A stretch of 24,774 nt of DNA, from assembly GCA_031376885.1 (NCBI GenBank), contig JANMEL010000005.1, positions 1-24,774 of the forward strand, written 5' to 3'. This stretch comes from Chamaesiphon sp031376885. GTDB taxonomy: Bacteria; Cyanobacteriota; Cyanobacteriia; Cyanobacteriales; Chamaesiphonaceae. The notes below the pieces were generated by a model, which saw nothing but the letters and a program-made list of their open reading frames with translations, made no database searches and was not told where the DNA came from. Below are positions 7,570-13,724 of the stretch, in pieces; position 1 is the stretch's first letter; each line of letters starts with the position of its first letter. The position numbers and the translations under genes were made by a program.

Positions 7570-7794
7570 TTTTTAAGTCTCCCTACGTAAATAAAAATTA
7601 AAGCTGAGAGTGATTGTCCCAAGATTCTGAGGAAATCGATCGCTAACTTTACAAGTAGTAACCGATTCATCAGCTACTTCAAGCTCGTCAGAGCCATCTA
7701 CTGCTCTAGCTTGCCCCATCCTCTAACTGTAATTTTCTCACTTTGTCTATATTAATCTTCATATATACCTGCAACTCCAAATGCTAAGAATCGT

Positions 7795-7837
7795 AAAGGG
7801 GGGGTGAGGGGTGAGGGATGAGGGGTGGGGTAATTAG
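7795..7837. repeat. G-rich heptamer-like short tandem repeats
   Basis: Repeats of GTGAGGG / ATGAGGGG just after the DUF2656-like gene. This matches the short tandemly repeated (STRR) sequences typical of cyanobacterial intergenic DNA. Confidence 0.6.
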
Positions 7838-7842
7838 TGGAT

Positions 7843-8352
7843 TTAATGGCGATCGACGGTCACTTTTGATTCGACTTTGAAGATACTATCAGTAGGCTTG
7901 GTGACGATCGTTGCATCCCAGTTAATCGATCGCAAGAATTGTTCGCCTGATTTGGTTTCGACTACATCTACACCCCATTGGTTGGGTTGGAGCGCATCCG
8001 GTGAGCTGCTGGTGGCTGGGGTGGTTTTGATTCCGCCCAAAATCAGGATATCGTAGTCGATTCTCCAGGGGAGAGGCTCCGCCAACGAGCCTAAACTTGC
8101 TTTGGTGCGGCTACTATTCAAAATTTCAGCGCATTTTTTGCCCACTTCATCAGGAGTGAATAATTCGATCGGACATAATATTTCAACGATCCAGTGGGGA
8201 TTATCTACCTCGCGACATTTCACTTTTGGATCCACACTAAAACCATCAACAAAGATTTGAGTAAATGCCGATCGGCTCAAAGCAGGCACAGCGGGATCGA
8301 CTAGATCGAAATTGTGAGAAAGTAGCATTCGGAGCGATCGAGAATCATTCAT
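7843..8352 (-). CDS. DUF2656-like phycobilisome-cluster protein
   Basis: 169 residues from ATG 8352; TTG 8367 and ATG 8328 are alternatives, the latter giving an N-terminus MLLSHNFDLVDPAV. Recognisable blocks are LSHNF, DNPHWIVEI, LILGGIKTTPATSSSP, and GVDVVETKSGEQFLRSINWDA near the C-terminus. From memory this pattern agrees with a small cyanobacterial family (DUF2656) that often sits beside phycobilisome genes; I cannot confirm it. A copy of a dispersed repeat (8071-8088 on the + strand) is read in frame as roughly SLAEPLP inside the coding sequence. It lies between the rod linkers and a phycobiliprotein-like gene, which supports a phycobilisome assembly or regulation role. Confidence 0.5.
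   Translation of the reverse strand: MNDSRSLRMLLSHNFDLVDPAVPALSRSAFTQIFVDGFSVDPKVKCREVDNPHWIVEILCPIELFTPDEVGKKCAEILNSSRTKASLGSLAEPLPWRIDYDILILGGIKTTPATSSSPDALQPNQWGVDVVETKSGEQFLRSINWDATIVTKPTDSIFKVESKVTVDRH
8071..8088. repeat. dispersed repeat copy GAGAGGCTNCGCCAACGA (within CDS)
   Basis: 18-mer shared with 1618-1635 and, inverted, with 8543-8560. It is preceded by TTCTCCAGGG, which forms TCTCC / GGAGA inverted arms. It lies inside the DUF2656-like coding sequence and keeps the frame open. Confidence 0.7.
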
Positions 8353-8489
8353 AAGTAAAATTAACAATAGTGAATTAGCGTAGATCCAGGCTAGTCAAAA
8401 GACCATGCCGTGGATAAATATAGTAGGGGCGCGGGAACAGTGCCCGCCCTTCTTGTGTTCAAAAGGTGCGATCGAAACAGTCACCTAGA

Positions 8490-9077
8490 TTAAACAAACG
8501 ATTTGAGACTAACAATCAAATCGTCAAAATAACCAGCAACAATCGTTGGCGTAGCCTCTCCTGGAGAGAATTGTTGACTAGCTTCAATTCGACTCAAACT
8601 AGCCAATCTGAGTCCATCCAAACCAACCGCCATCGCATCTAATGGCACTTCCAATTCTTGGTAAAGTAGGTGCATATATTTTAGACCTTCAGCACTAGTA
8701 TATTTCGATTCTCCCGCCGCGATCGCATAAGTAATCGGTCGTAGATAATGCCAAAAATCCCGCCAACAAGCTTCAGCTCGAATCGCTGGATATAATCCCC
8801 CACCTGGCTCGGTAATAGTCGGAAATTTTGTCAGCACATCCGATCTAGCTTCATCAACGATATCTACTACTCGATCGCGTAATAATTTGGCGATCGGCAT
8901 TAAAGTAGAAGTCTGGGGGGATAACATGGCAATTCGATCGCAATCTTCATCAGTGAGATATACTCGATCGTTATTTGCCGCTTGAAATATCTCGATCGAT
9001 TCTACTGGATGTTTCCAAGTATCAAAGCTGACAATTTGAGCCTTTTCAATTAAATCTTGGGCTTTTTCGGTGAGCAT
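8490..9077 (-). CDS. phycobiliprotein-like protein retaining the bilin cysteine
   Basis: 195 residues. Residues 100-158 align by eye with phycobiliprotein subunits: AEACWRDFWHYLRPITYAIA matches the pattern of AACLRDMEIILRYVTYAIF in beta-phycocyanin, with C104 in the place of the Cys-82/84 bilin attachment site and R106-D107 next to it. The following GLKYMHLLYQELEVPLDAMAVGL matches the E-to-F helix block and loop seen in allophycocyanin. N-terminal half is degenerate compared with subunits that assemble into trimers. Such proteins are annotated as phycobilisome protein in other cyanobacteria, with unclear function. It is the first gene of the cluster in transcription order. The C-terminal QQFSPGEATPTIV is partly encoded by a dispersed repeat. 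Confidence 0.75.
   Translation of the reverse strand: MLTEKAQDLIEKAQIVSFDTWKHPVESIEIFQAANNDRVYLTDEDCDRIAMLSPQTSTLMPIAKLLRDRVVDIVDEARSDVLTKFPTITEPGGGLYPAIRAEACWRDFWHYLRPITYAIAAGESKYTSAEGLKYMHLLYQELEVPLDAMAVGLDGLRLASLSRIEASQQFSPGEATPTIVAGYFDDLIVSLKSFV
8543..8560. repeat. dispersed repeat copy, inverted (within CDS)
   Basis: Reverse complement of GAGAGGCTACGCCAACGA. With CTCTCC / GGAGAG inverted arms just beside it, it is a second copy in a neighbouring gene; it encodes part of SPGEATP in frame. Confidence 0.7.
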
Positions 9078-9098
9078 GATGGGTTTATCTAAATTATT

Positions 9099-9191
9099 GA
9101 AAGGATCCGGTCAAAACTTGAGTTAACTCACACAGTATTCACAACATCTTCGCGCTCTTTCATCGATAGATTCTTGTTGTTGAATAGCCAT
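9099..9191 (-). pseudogene. relic of an HNH endonuclease N-terminus
   Basis: Reading from ATG 9191: a lead (AIQQQESI), DERARRCCEYCVS, a stop, LKF, a second stop, then PDPF. This looks like the zinc-ligand N-terminus of small HNH nucleases (RARxxCEYC ... SPDPFSVEHI). Two in-frame stops and loss of everything after PDPF mark it as broken. About 84% identical over 77 bp to the relic at 13327-13403. Identification rests on short motifs and is moderately certain. Confidence 0.5.
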
Positions 9192-9236
9192 ACTAGAGGA
9201 AGAGGGAATCTTCGCTGACGAAGACGATTTTGCTAA

Positions 9237-9335
9237 TTTGAGAGATCGCTCAATACCTCAGTTACTCTCAATACCCTTGGTAAAGCAGCTAGCATTTTAG
9301 GTAAACGTATCAAAATCGAGCTGGTTGAAGGCTGA
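9237..9335 (+). pseudogene. possible XRE-type antitoxin C-terminus relic
   Basis: Translation gives ERSLNTSVTLNTLGKAASI followed by LGKRIKIELVEG and a stop. The tail resembles the last helix and strand of small helix-turn-helix antitoxins (for example PTLDTLxxAAxxLGKRVxIEL). Upstream codons contain a stop, and no start is seen. Very short, so weakly supported. Confidence 0.3.
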
Positions 9336-9408
9336 TAGTTTCGACCGCTTTGGTTGCGTGCTTCGAGATCGAAACATCACCATTTCTGCACGATCTCTCC
9401 CTGAATAT

Positions 9409-9477
9409 TCATCCTTCCTCCTCTTCCACGAACAAACTTTCTAAATCTTGACGAGCGTTAACTACTGATACTTTTAA
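9409..9477 (-). pseudogene. parE: C-terminal fragment of disrupted ParE toxin
   Basis: Reads about KVSVVNARQDLESLF then VEEEEG and stop. The VVNxRQDLESLF block is the typical C-terminus of RelE/ParE toxins. It lies just beyond the right end of the IS607 element, in line with the N-terminal fragment at 11349-11453. The middle of the toxin, roughly 45 residues, is missing on both sides. Confidence 0.55.
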
Positions 9478-9488
9478 CCGAGACATTT

Positions 9489-11267
9489 CTAGACATCATG
9501 GATATCTTGAATGTCCAGTACAACATCACCAAGTGAATTGGTGAAGGTGGTATCCCACATTGCCTTGAGGAAAATCCCCACGGCTCCATTAAAATCTCGT
9601 GGTATTTGATAACCACATGTAGGGCATTTAAAATTCTTAGAACTACCAAGTTTTCTATGAACGTGACCGCATTTTGTGCAAGTCTTTGAAGTATATTCTT
9701 CAGTTATTCTCACCAATTTGGAACCATAACGATTACACAAATGTTCTAGGGTTTCAGAGAACTGATAGAACGCCCACGTCATCATTGCTCTAGCTGTCTT
9801 GTTTCTGAGCTTGCGCTGCTTTCTGACAACCATCGAAGACGTTTCAAAAGTTGGAAGTACAATTACATCATAATTTTTAGCCAGATAGGAAGCAACCTGT
9901 TTGTGACATTCAGAACGTAAATTTTTGATTCTTGTTCTCAGCTTTTCCATCGCCTGTCTTAGCTTAAATCTAAATCGTTTAAATTTAGAAGAATTAGCTA
10001 GATCGTGCTTTGACTTTAGTTTGTCCAGATGGGAGCAAAGTTTGGCTATTTTGTTAAAATCTGCATTACCAAATTCAAGAAATTCATTTCCGCTAAACCC
10101 AGTCATGAATGTTCTAATACCTGGATCTAAAGCTATTACTTTGTGCGTAACAGTTGGTGACGGTGAGAATTCAACTGGAAAATGAGCAAACCAACGCCCT
10201 TTGTTATAAGTAAGTTCGCTAGAACCATCAGTTAGTATACAAAAGTCTTGCCCTTTAAATTCTGGCTGAGGCAAATGTTTTGTCGTTGACACCATCCATC
10301 GACCTTTTTTATAGCCAGTTGGATCGAATTGAATCGTTGTTTTTTTGTCGCGAATACTCCTAAATCTAGCTATTCTTAAACCAGCTTGAGGTGATGGAAT
10401 CTTTTGTTTACCCTTCACAATAAAAATTGGACTTCTCTTGGTTTCTGACCATGCTGTATAAGCTTCCATTGAAGCATTATCTAAAATTTTAGATACGTTC
10501 AATTCTAAGCACCATTCAGGAATCAAACCTGAATTTTTTAGCATTGTTCTAAAGCCGTGTTTCCCTCCTTTCTTTCCAATCTTAGTATATGCTTGATGCT
10601 CATTCAGGTAAGCAATCGAAATATTATAAACTTTGCGAACAGCCGCCACCCATTTTTTCCAAATAGTCTCAAGTTCTTTACTTGGGTATACTTGGTAACT
10701 CACTGTCTTCAGCGACTTGTTTTTTGTACTTTCTAAGTCCGTATAGTCGGCAACTGAAGACGTGAATGATGGCAAGAATATCTTCAACCATCTCTCGTTC
10801 TGGGCTGAGGTTAGTTTGGTTGAGAACCAAAATTTCAGTTTGCTGCCTAATACAGAGCCATGAGATAAGATCGAACCCAAATCTGCAAAGTCTGTCTTTG
10901 TGGGCAATGACAACAAGTTTGCAAGTGTTTGTGAGAACTCTGTCCAGTAAGGTTTGAAGACCTTTTCTTTTGAAGTTAAGTCCGCTGGCGATGTCGGTAA
11001 TAATTTCCGCATCGGGGTAATGAGATTTGAGAAAGTTAATCTGTTGCTCAAGGTCAGATTTTTGACTGCGGCTTGAAACTCTGGCATATAGCAAAGTGAC
11101 TCGCCCGTCGGTTGGGTTTCCTTGTCGAACAGGGATAATTGAATCGAGGTTGTATCTTCTTTGACCACCTTGGGTAAATATACCTTCGATTTTCCCATCA
11201 GACAGCCATCTTTCGAGTGTTTTGGTACTGACTCCCAGTCTGGAAGCAGCGACTCTTGGAGGTACAT
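9489..11267 (-). CDS. tnpB: IS607 TnpB, RNA-guided nuclease-like protein with long N-terminal extension
   Basis: 592 residues from ATG 11267; ATG 11198 (residue 24) and ATG 11012 (residue 86) are other starts. The conserved TnpB core begins near SLKTVSYQVYPSKELETIWK (185). RuvC residues: D381 in ALDPGIRTF, E475 in VLPTFETS, D558 in IPRDFNGAVG. A zinc finger CxxC...CxxC is at 530-551 (CTKCGHVHRKL and CPTCG). TnpB cleaves DNA with a transposon-end omega RNA, which here would overlap the 3' end of this gene. The N-terminal about 195 residues are read out of frame through almost all of tnpA; blocks such as IQLSLFDKETQPT and PYWTEFSQTLANLLSLPTKTD recall N-terminal extensions I remember from cyanobacterial TnpBs, so the extension may be real. 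Confidence 0.8.
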   Translation of the reverse strand: MYLQESLLPDWESVPKHSKDGCLMGKSKVYLPKVVKEDTTSIQLSLFDKETQPTGESLCYMPEFQAAVKNLTLSNRLTFSNLITPMRKLLPTSPADLTSKEKVFKPYWTEFSQTLANLLSLPTKTDFADLGSILSHGSVLGSKLKFWFSTKLTSAQNERWLKIFLPSFTSSVADYTDLESTKNKSLKTVSYQVYPSKELETIWKKWVAAVRKVYNISIAYLNEHQAYTKIGKKGGKHGFRTMLKNSGLIPEWCLELNVSKILDNASMEAYTAWSETKRSPIFIVKGKQKIPSPQAGLRIARFRSIRDKKTTIQFDPTGYKKGRWMVSTTKHLPQPEFKGQDFCILTDGSSELTYNKGRWFAHFPVEFSPSPTVTHKVIALDPGIRTFMTGFSGNEFLEFGNADFNKIAKLCSHLDKLKSKHDLANSSKFKRFRFKLRQAMEKLRTRIKNLRSECHKQVASYLAKNYDVIVLPTFETSSMVVRKQRKLRNKTARAMMTWAFYQFSETLEHLCNRYGSKLVRITEEYTSKTCTKCGHVHRKLGSSKNFKCPTCGYQIPRDFNGAVGIFLKAMWDTTFTNSLGDVVLDIQDIHDV

Positions 11268-11280
11268 AGTTTACGGGCAC
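10678..11280 (-). CDS. tnpA: IS607 TnpA, serine recombinase with MerR-type helix-turn-helix
   Basis: 200 residues from GTG 11280. Residues 8-60 form a MerR-like DNA-binding domain (RVAASRLGVSTKTLERWLSD). Residues 61 on are the serine-recombinase catalytic domain: YARVSS with S69 as the expected nucleophile, QKSDLEQQINFLKS, ITDIASGLNFKRKGLQTLL, and AHKDRLCRFGFDLI holding the catalytic arginines. It excises and inserts the element through a circular intermediate. All but the first 13 nt and the last few bases are also read in another frame by the long TnpB. No truncation is visible, so the element could be active. Confidence 0.9.
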   Translation of the reverse strand: MPVNYVPPRVAASRLGVSTKTLERWLSDGKIEGIFTQGGQRRYNLDSIIPVRQGNPTDGRVTLLYARVSSRSQKSDLEQQINFLKSHYPDAEIITDIASGLNFKRKGLQTLLDRVLTNTCKLVVIAHKDRLCRFGFDLISWLCIRQQTEILVLNQTNLSPEREMVEDILAIIHVFSCRLYGLRKYKKQVAEDSELPSIPK

Positions 11281-11317
11281 AGGAATTTTACTGATTACTT
11301 ACTCAGTTTATCATCAG

Positions 11318-11355
11318 ATGTCCTTTATGTCTATTATGTCTGGATATTTTATGTC
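11318..11355. promoter_or_regulatory. ATGTC iterons at the IS607 left end
   Basis: ATGTC occurs at 11318, 11327, 11336 and 11351: three 9-bp steps and one 15-bp step. On the minus strand they read GACAT before tnpA. Inverted copies (GACAT at 9482 and 9492 on the + strand) stand at the other end. Position and orientation suggest TnpA binding sites. Confidence 0.5.
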
Positions 11356-11453
11356 CTATTCTTTACTCCTGCTTGGATATTGCGTTCGAGAAAATAATCT
11401 GAAATATCATCGAGATCTTGGATAGCACTAGGGGCAATCGAACAGCGACTCAT
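11349..11453 (-). pseudogene. parE: N-terminal fragment of ParE toxin, cut by IS607
   Basis: Translation: MSRCSIAPSAIQDLDDISDY then FLERNIQAGVKNRT and stop. This is the standard opening of a RelE/ParE toxin (PSAxxDLxxIxDYF ... AGxxF). The ORF breaks exactly where the IS607 end lies. The ATG overlaps the antitoxin stop in TAATG, the usual coupled arrangement. The toxin is therefore inactive unless the element excises, and even then the middle is missing. Confidence 0.75.
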
Positions 11454-11716
11454 TAAATACTGTCCTTGGCTGACTGAAATTTCTGTTGTAATCGATCGAT
11501 AACTAGATCTAGCTCAACACCTTCACCTCGATCGAGTTCAGCCACCGCCACATCTACCTTTTGACGAGTATCTTCAATCCAGCTTTCGTAGTCTTGATAT
11601 TTTTCCTCTAGCAGCTTAAAAGCCTGAAATACAGCTTCATCAGCAGATTTAAACCTGCCCTTGTCAATTTGCGATCTGACAAACTGCTCTTGTTGTGGCT
11701 GGAGGGCAACATTCAT
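11453..11716 (-). CDS. parD: ParD-type (ribbon-helix-helix) antitoxin
   Basis: 87 residues: NVALQPQQEQFVRSQIDKGR and FKSADEAVFQAFKLLEEKY form the ribbon-helix-helix DNA-binding part (4-45), followed by an acidic toxin-binding helix (WIEDTRQKVDVAVAELDRGE). This is the ParD/CopG family that represses its own operon and neutralises ParE. Its stop overlaps the start of the parE fragment. With the toxin split by IS607 it is an orphan antitoxin. Confidence 0.85.
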   Translation of the reverse strand: MNVALQPQQEQFVRSQIDKGRFKSADEAVFQAFKLLEEKYQDYESWIEDTRQKVDVAVAELDRGEGVELDLVIDRLQQKFQSAKDSI

Positions 11717-11855
11717 ACAAATTCTGTTTGCACCTTAGATAAAGTCAGTGCGATACTACCTATTTTAGCACTGAGATTTGCTTGAGAGAAGCTCTTTGTT
11801 AATTCCACTGTCGTAAATAAACACTACAAACTTAGTCCTGTAGCATGAGCATTCT

Positions 11856-12167
11856 ATGGCGATCGGCACACTAGTACAAAAGTTCACGTTGAAAGGGCTG
11901 GCACTTGACTGGATTCGATCGAGTTTATCCAGCAAGTCTTGCGATCGATCCAAGAATATTAATAATCAAAGTCAATTGCTTTGTGCCAGAATAGATGAAG
12001 AGGGGCAAGGATATCTGAGCGATCTCAAATCAGAATGGATTAATTTAGAATTAAGTCAAGGGCAAATCAAGATAAAAGAGTTAATGTTTATTATCGATCG
12101 TTACTGGGGTAGATTTATAGCCTGGATGCGGTTGCCTAGATTTTCAACTTTTACAAGAATAAGATAA
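11856..12167 (+). CDS. small unknown protein
   Basis: 103 residues, not recognised. The N-terminal part is mixed (TLVQKFTLKGLALDWIRSS); the C-terminal half carries ARIDEEGQGYLSDLKSEWIN then amphipathic helices with Trp and basic residues (FIIDRYWGRFIAWMRL). The ATG at 11856 follows an AT-rich stretch without clear Shine-Dalgarno. Lies alone on the + strand between two minus-strand toxin modules. Coding status is uncertain; the long open frame and codon pattern are the only support. Confidence 0.4.
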   Translation: MAIGTLVQKFTLKGLALDWIRSSLSSKSCDRSKNINNQSQLLCARIDEEGQGYLSDLKSEWINLELSQGQIKIKELMFIIDRYWGRFIAWMRLPRFSTFTRIR

Positions 12168-12351
12168 GCGAGTCGATAGAGCATATCCTAGTTGAGTCAG
12201 CGACAGCCGTAGGGTGGGCAAATGCCCACAACCCTAAGCGAATCAATAACTTTGGCTCGTTCTCTCGATCTTGATGAATTAACCTGGATAACTCGATCGT
12301 TATTTACTGATTCGATAATATTGCAATGAATCGAAATCGATAAACCACCAA
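12168..12351. other. intergenic DNA with one imperfect hairpin
   Basis: The only visible structure is GGGTGGGCA AA TGCCCACAACCC at about 12213-12236, a stem with a 2-nt bulge and no T-run, of the type dispersed in cyanobacteria. The rest is AT-rich with CGATCG sites and shows no gene. Confidence 0.4.
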
Positions 12352-12816
12352 TCAAATGCTTAAATCTTGCCAAATCACCGCATTAGCAAACCGAGATAAA
12401 TGTCTAACATTAGTCGTAACAATTACCACCTCTTGCCCTGGATAACGCTCGGCTAAATCTTGCCAAGTCGCACAAATAATCGTATCCGCATCTAGATTTC
12501 TATCTCCAGCCGTTGGTTGTCCATTTGCCCTGGCTGTCGCCCAGATTTCCGAAGCTAAATCCAAAATTCGATCTTCTACAGCCAAAAAATCAATCAACTG
12601 ATGTAGATCGTCTAAAATTGGCAGTCCATCAGCAATTAGCCCCTGTTTTTGAGCTAGTAATAAACCTCTACGCACTTCATAATCACAGATTTTAGAACTA
12701 ACAACATTAGCACGGATCAAGACTCGATCGAACCAGCTTTTCAAAGCTAACGTTTCTCGATCTAAATTCGGTCTACACAACTGCCCTAGAATACCTGAAT
12801 CAATAAGTATAATCAT
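12352..12816 (-). CDS. PIN-domain ribonuclease toxin (VapC-like)
   Basis: 154 residues. Acidic active-site residues are visible: D6 (IILIDSGIL), E47 (ICDYEVRRGL), D109 and D111 (NLDADTIICA), and N136 in VTTNVRHLSRFANAV near the C-terminus. This is the PIN pattern of VapC-type toxins that cleave tRNA or other RNA. The upstream small gene overlaps it by 4 bp (ATGA), as in translationally coupled antitoxin-toxin pairs, so the upstream gene is the probable antitoxin. Confidence 0.85.
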   Translation of the reverse strand: MIILIDSGILGQLCRPNLDRETLALKSWFDRVLIRANVVSSKICDYEVRRGLLLAQKQGLIADGLPILDDLHQLIDFLAVEDRILDLASEIWATARANGQPTAGDRNLDADTIICATWQDLAERYPGQEVVIVTTNVRHLSRFANAVIWQDLSI

Positions 12817-13199
12817 TCGGCACTATACAGCTTTTGTCCGTTAGGGCGTTCCGCATCTAAAATTTCTTTAAAAGCATCAGACTCTTGCTTGGCATTTTCA
12901 TCTGTAGCTAATCGTTCCCATTGACTATTGAAAACTTTGAGTTTTTCAGCTAGATTTTGGCGATATTCATTTTCTTCTACTGGAGTTTTCGGCTCCAACC
13001 CAAAGTTATTTTTGCTTTGAATTTTAGGTTGCTTTAGTTGCTGTTGCAAACTTCGTAGATCGATCGAGTCGATCCGAATCTGTTGCTCTGTACCCGATAA
13101 AATCATCTCACTATCTGTCGATTTCAATCCTGGAATAACTGCAATGCACTTAGAAAGATCGATAATTTTCCCGCTAGGTAGTTGAATTGGCTGAAGCAT
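12813..13199 (-). CDS. probable antitoxin of the PIN toxin
   Basis: 128 residues, no family recognised. N-terminal strand-rich part (IQLPSGKIIDLSKCIAVIPG), then a basic/glutamine-rich middle (LQQQLKQPKIQSKNN) and a charged helical C-terminus rich in Glu/Asp/Lys. The toxin start codon lies inside its stop (ATGA), which is the main reason for the antitoxin call. It does not look like the usual AbrB, RHH or Phd antitoxin. Confidence 0.55.
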   Translation of the reverse strand: MLQPIQLPSGKIIDLSKCIAVIPGLKSTDSEMILSGTEQQIRIDSIDLRSLQQQLKQPKIQSKNNFGLEPKTPVEENEYRQNLAEKLKVFNSQWERLATDENAKQESDAFKEILDAERPNGQKLYSAE

Positions 13200-13320
13200 T
13201 CTAATATCTCCACTATCTCAATCTATGCTTAGATTATAAGCGAATCCAGACCCAAATACGATGCCCCTAATATAACCGCCGACTTTGGGGCAGGTTGGAG
13301 TTTAGCGGGAGTGCAAGAAT

Positions 13321-13428
13321 TACTGAAAAAGGATCGGGTTAAAACTTGAGTTGACTCAGACAATACTCACGATATCTTCGCGCTCTTTCGTTGATACATT
13401 CTTTTTGACCCGCAGTTATTTTAGCCAT
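13321..13428 (-). pseudogene. second relic of an HNH endonuclease N-terminus
   Basis: From ATG 13428: MAKITAGQKECINERARRYR then EYCLSQLKF, a TAA stop, and PDPFSV. A single codon (serine to TAA) breaks the typical CLSQxxxSPDPFSVEH sequence of cyanobacterial HNH proteins; the zinc CxxC is also reduced to one cysteine (REYC). Same orientation and about 84% identical to 9099-9175. Confidence 0.5.
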
Positions 13429-13515
13429 TTAATGAGAATCTGGTATCCCCAATTCTTGCATGACTGTATCCAAAGATTTATCGTGCATATTTGCAAGTTC
13501 GATCGATGCGTTCAT
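13429..13515 (-). pseudogene. short open frame, 28 residues, before HNH relic
   Basis: Translation from ATG 13515: MNASIELANMHDKSLDTVMQ then ELGIPDSH, stop TAA at 13431-13429; the next ATG of the HNH relic follows directly (TAAATG). It may be the tail of a small gene paired with the HNH gene. Function unknown, coding status weak. Confidence 0.25.
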
Positions 13516-13686
13516 TCGGCGAACATTAGCGACGACACTATAAATATTTTAGAGTCTACCTACCACTATAACAAAAAGTAAATATTTTAACAACGTAGCT
13601 GATGGTGCTAATCTTTCATCAAAACCCCCAACTTCTTTACATCGCAGATTAGCCATACACCCGACCTAATTTCAGACCTCACATCC

Positions 13687-13692
13687 TATAAT
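13687..13692 (+). promoter_or_regulatory. ileS: possible -10 box of ileS
   Basis: TATAAT, 32 nt upstream of the GTG start. No good -35 hexamer at 16-18 bp. Confidence 0.4.
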
Positions 13693-13724
13693 ATGGATAG
13701 ACCCACCATTGAGCATTTACCACT

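Larger units (their letters stand above)
9478..11369 (-). mobile_element. IS607-family insertion sequence (TnpA serine recombinase + TnpB)
   Basis: Encodes an IS607 TnpA and TnpB on the minus strand. Ends are estimated. On the minus strand the left flank reads GCAGGAG (GG at 11369-11368) and the right flank TCTCGG (GG at 9479-9478); IS607 elements use a GG core and leave no target duplication. GACAT boxes (minus strand) at the left end and inverted ATGTC boxes at the right end fit TnpA binding sites. Both ends lie in a parE gene. Boundaries are uncertain by tens of bases. Confidence 0.7.
13200..13724. other. intergenic region with gene relics
   Basis: Apart from the HNH relic (13321-13428) and a short open frame (13429-13515) nothing coding is seen. 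A TATAAT box at 13687 lies before ileS. The remainder is AT-rich without recognisable structure. Confidence 0.6.

Noticed and set aside
11161..11397. Open frame on the + strand across the IS607 left end
   Set aside because: Lies opposite tnpA and the ATGTC repeats and has no recognisable features; a shadow of the minus-strand genes.
13351..13581. Open frame on the + strand of 76 codons
   Set aside because: It overlaps the HNH relic antisense and shows no motif or ribosome site.
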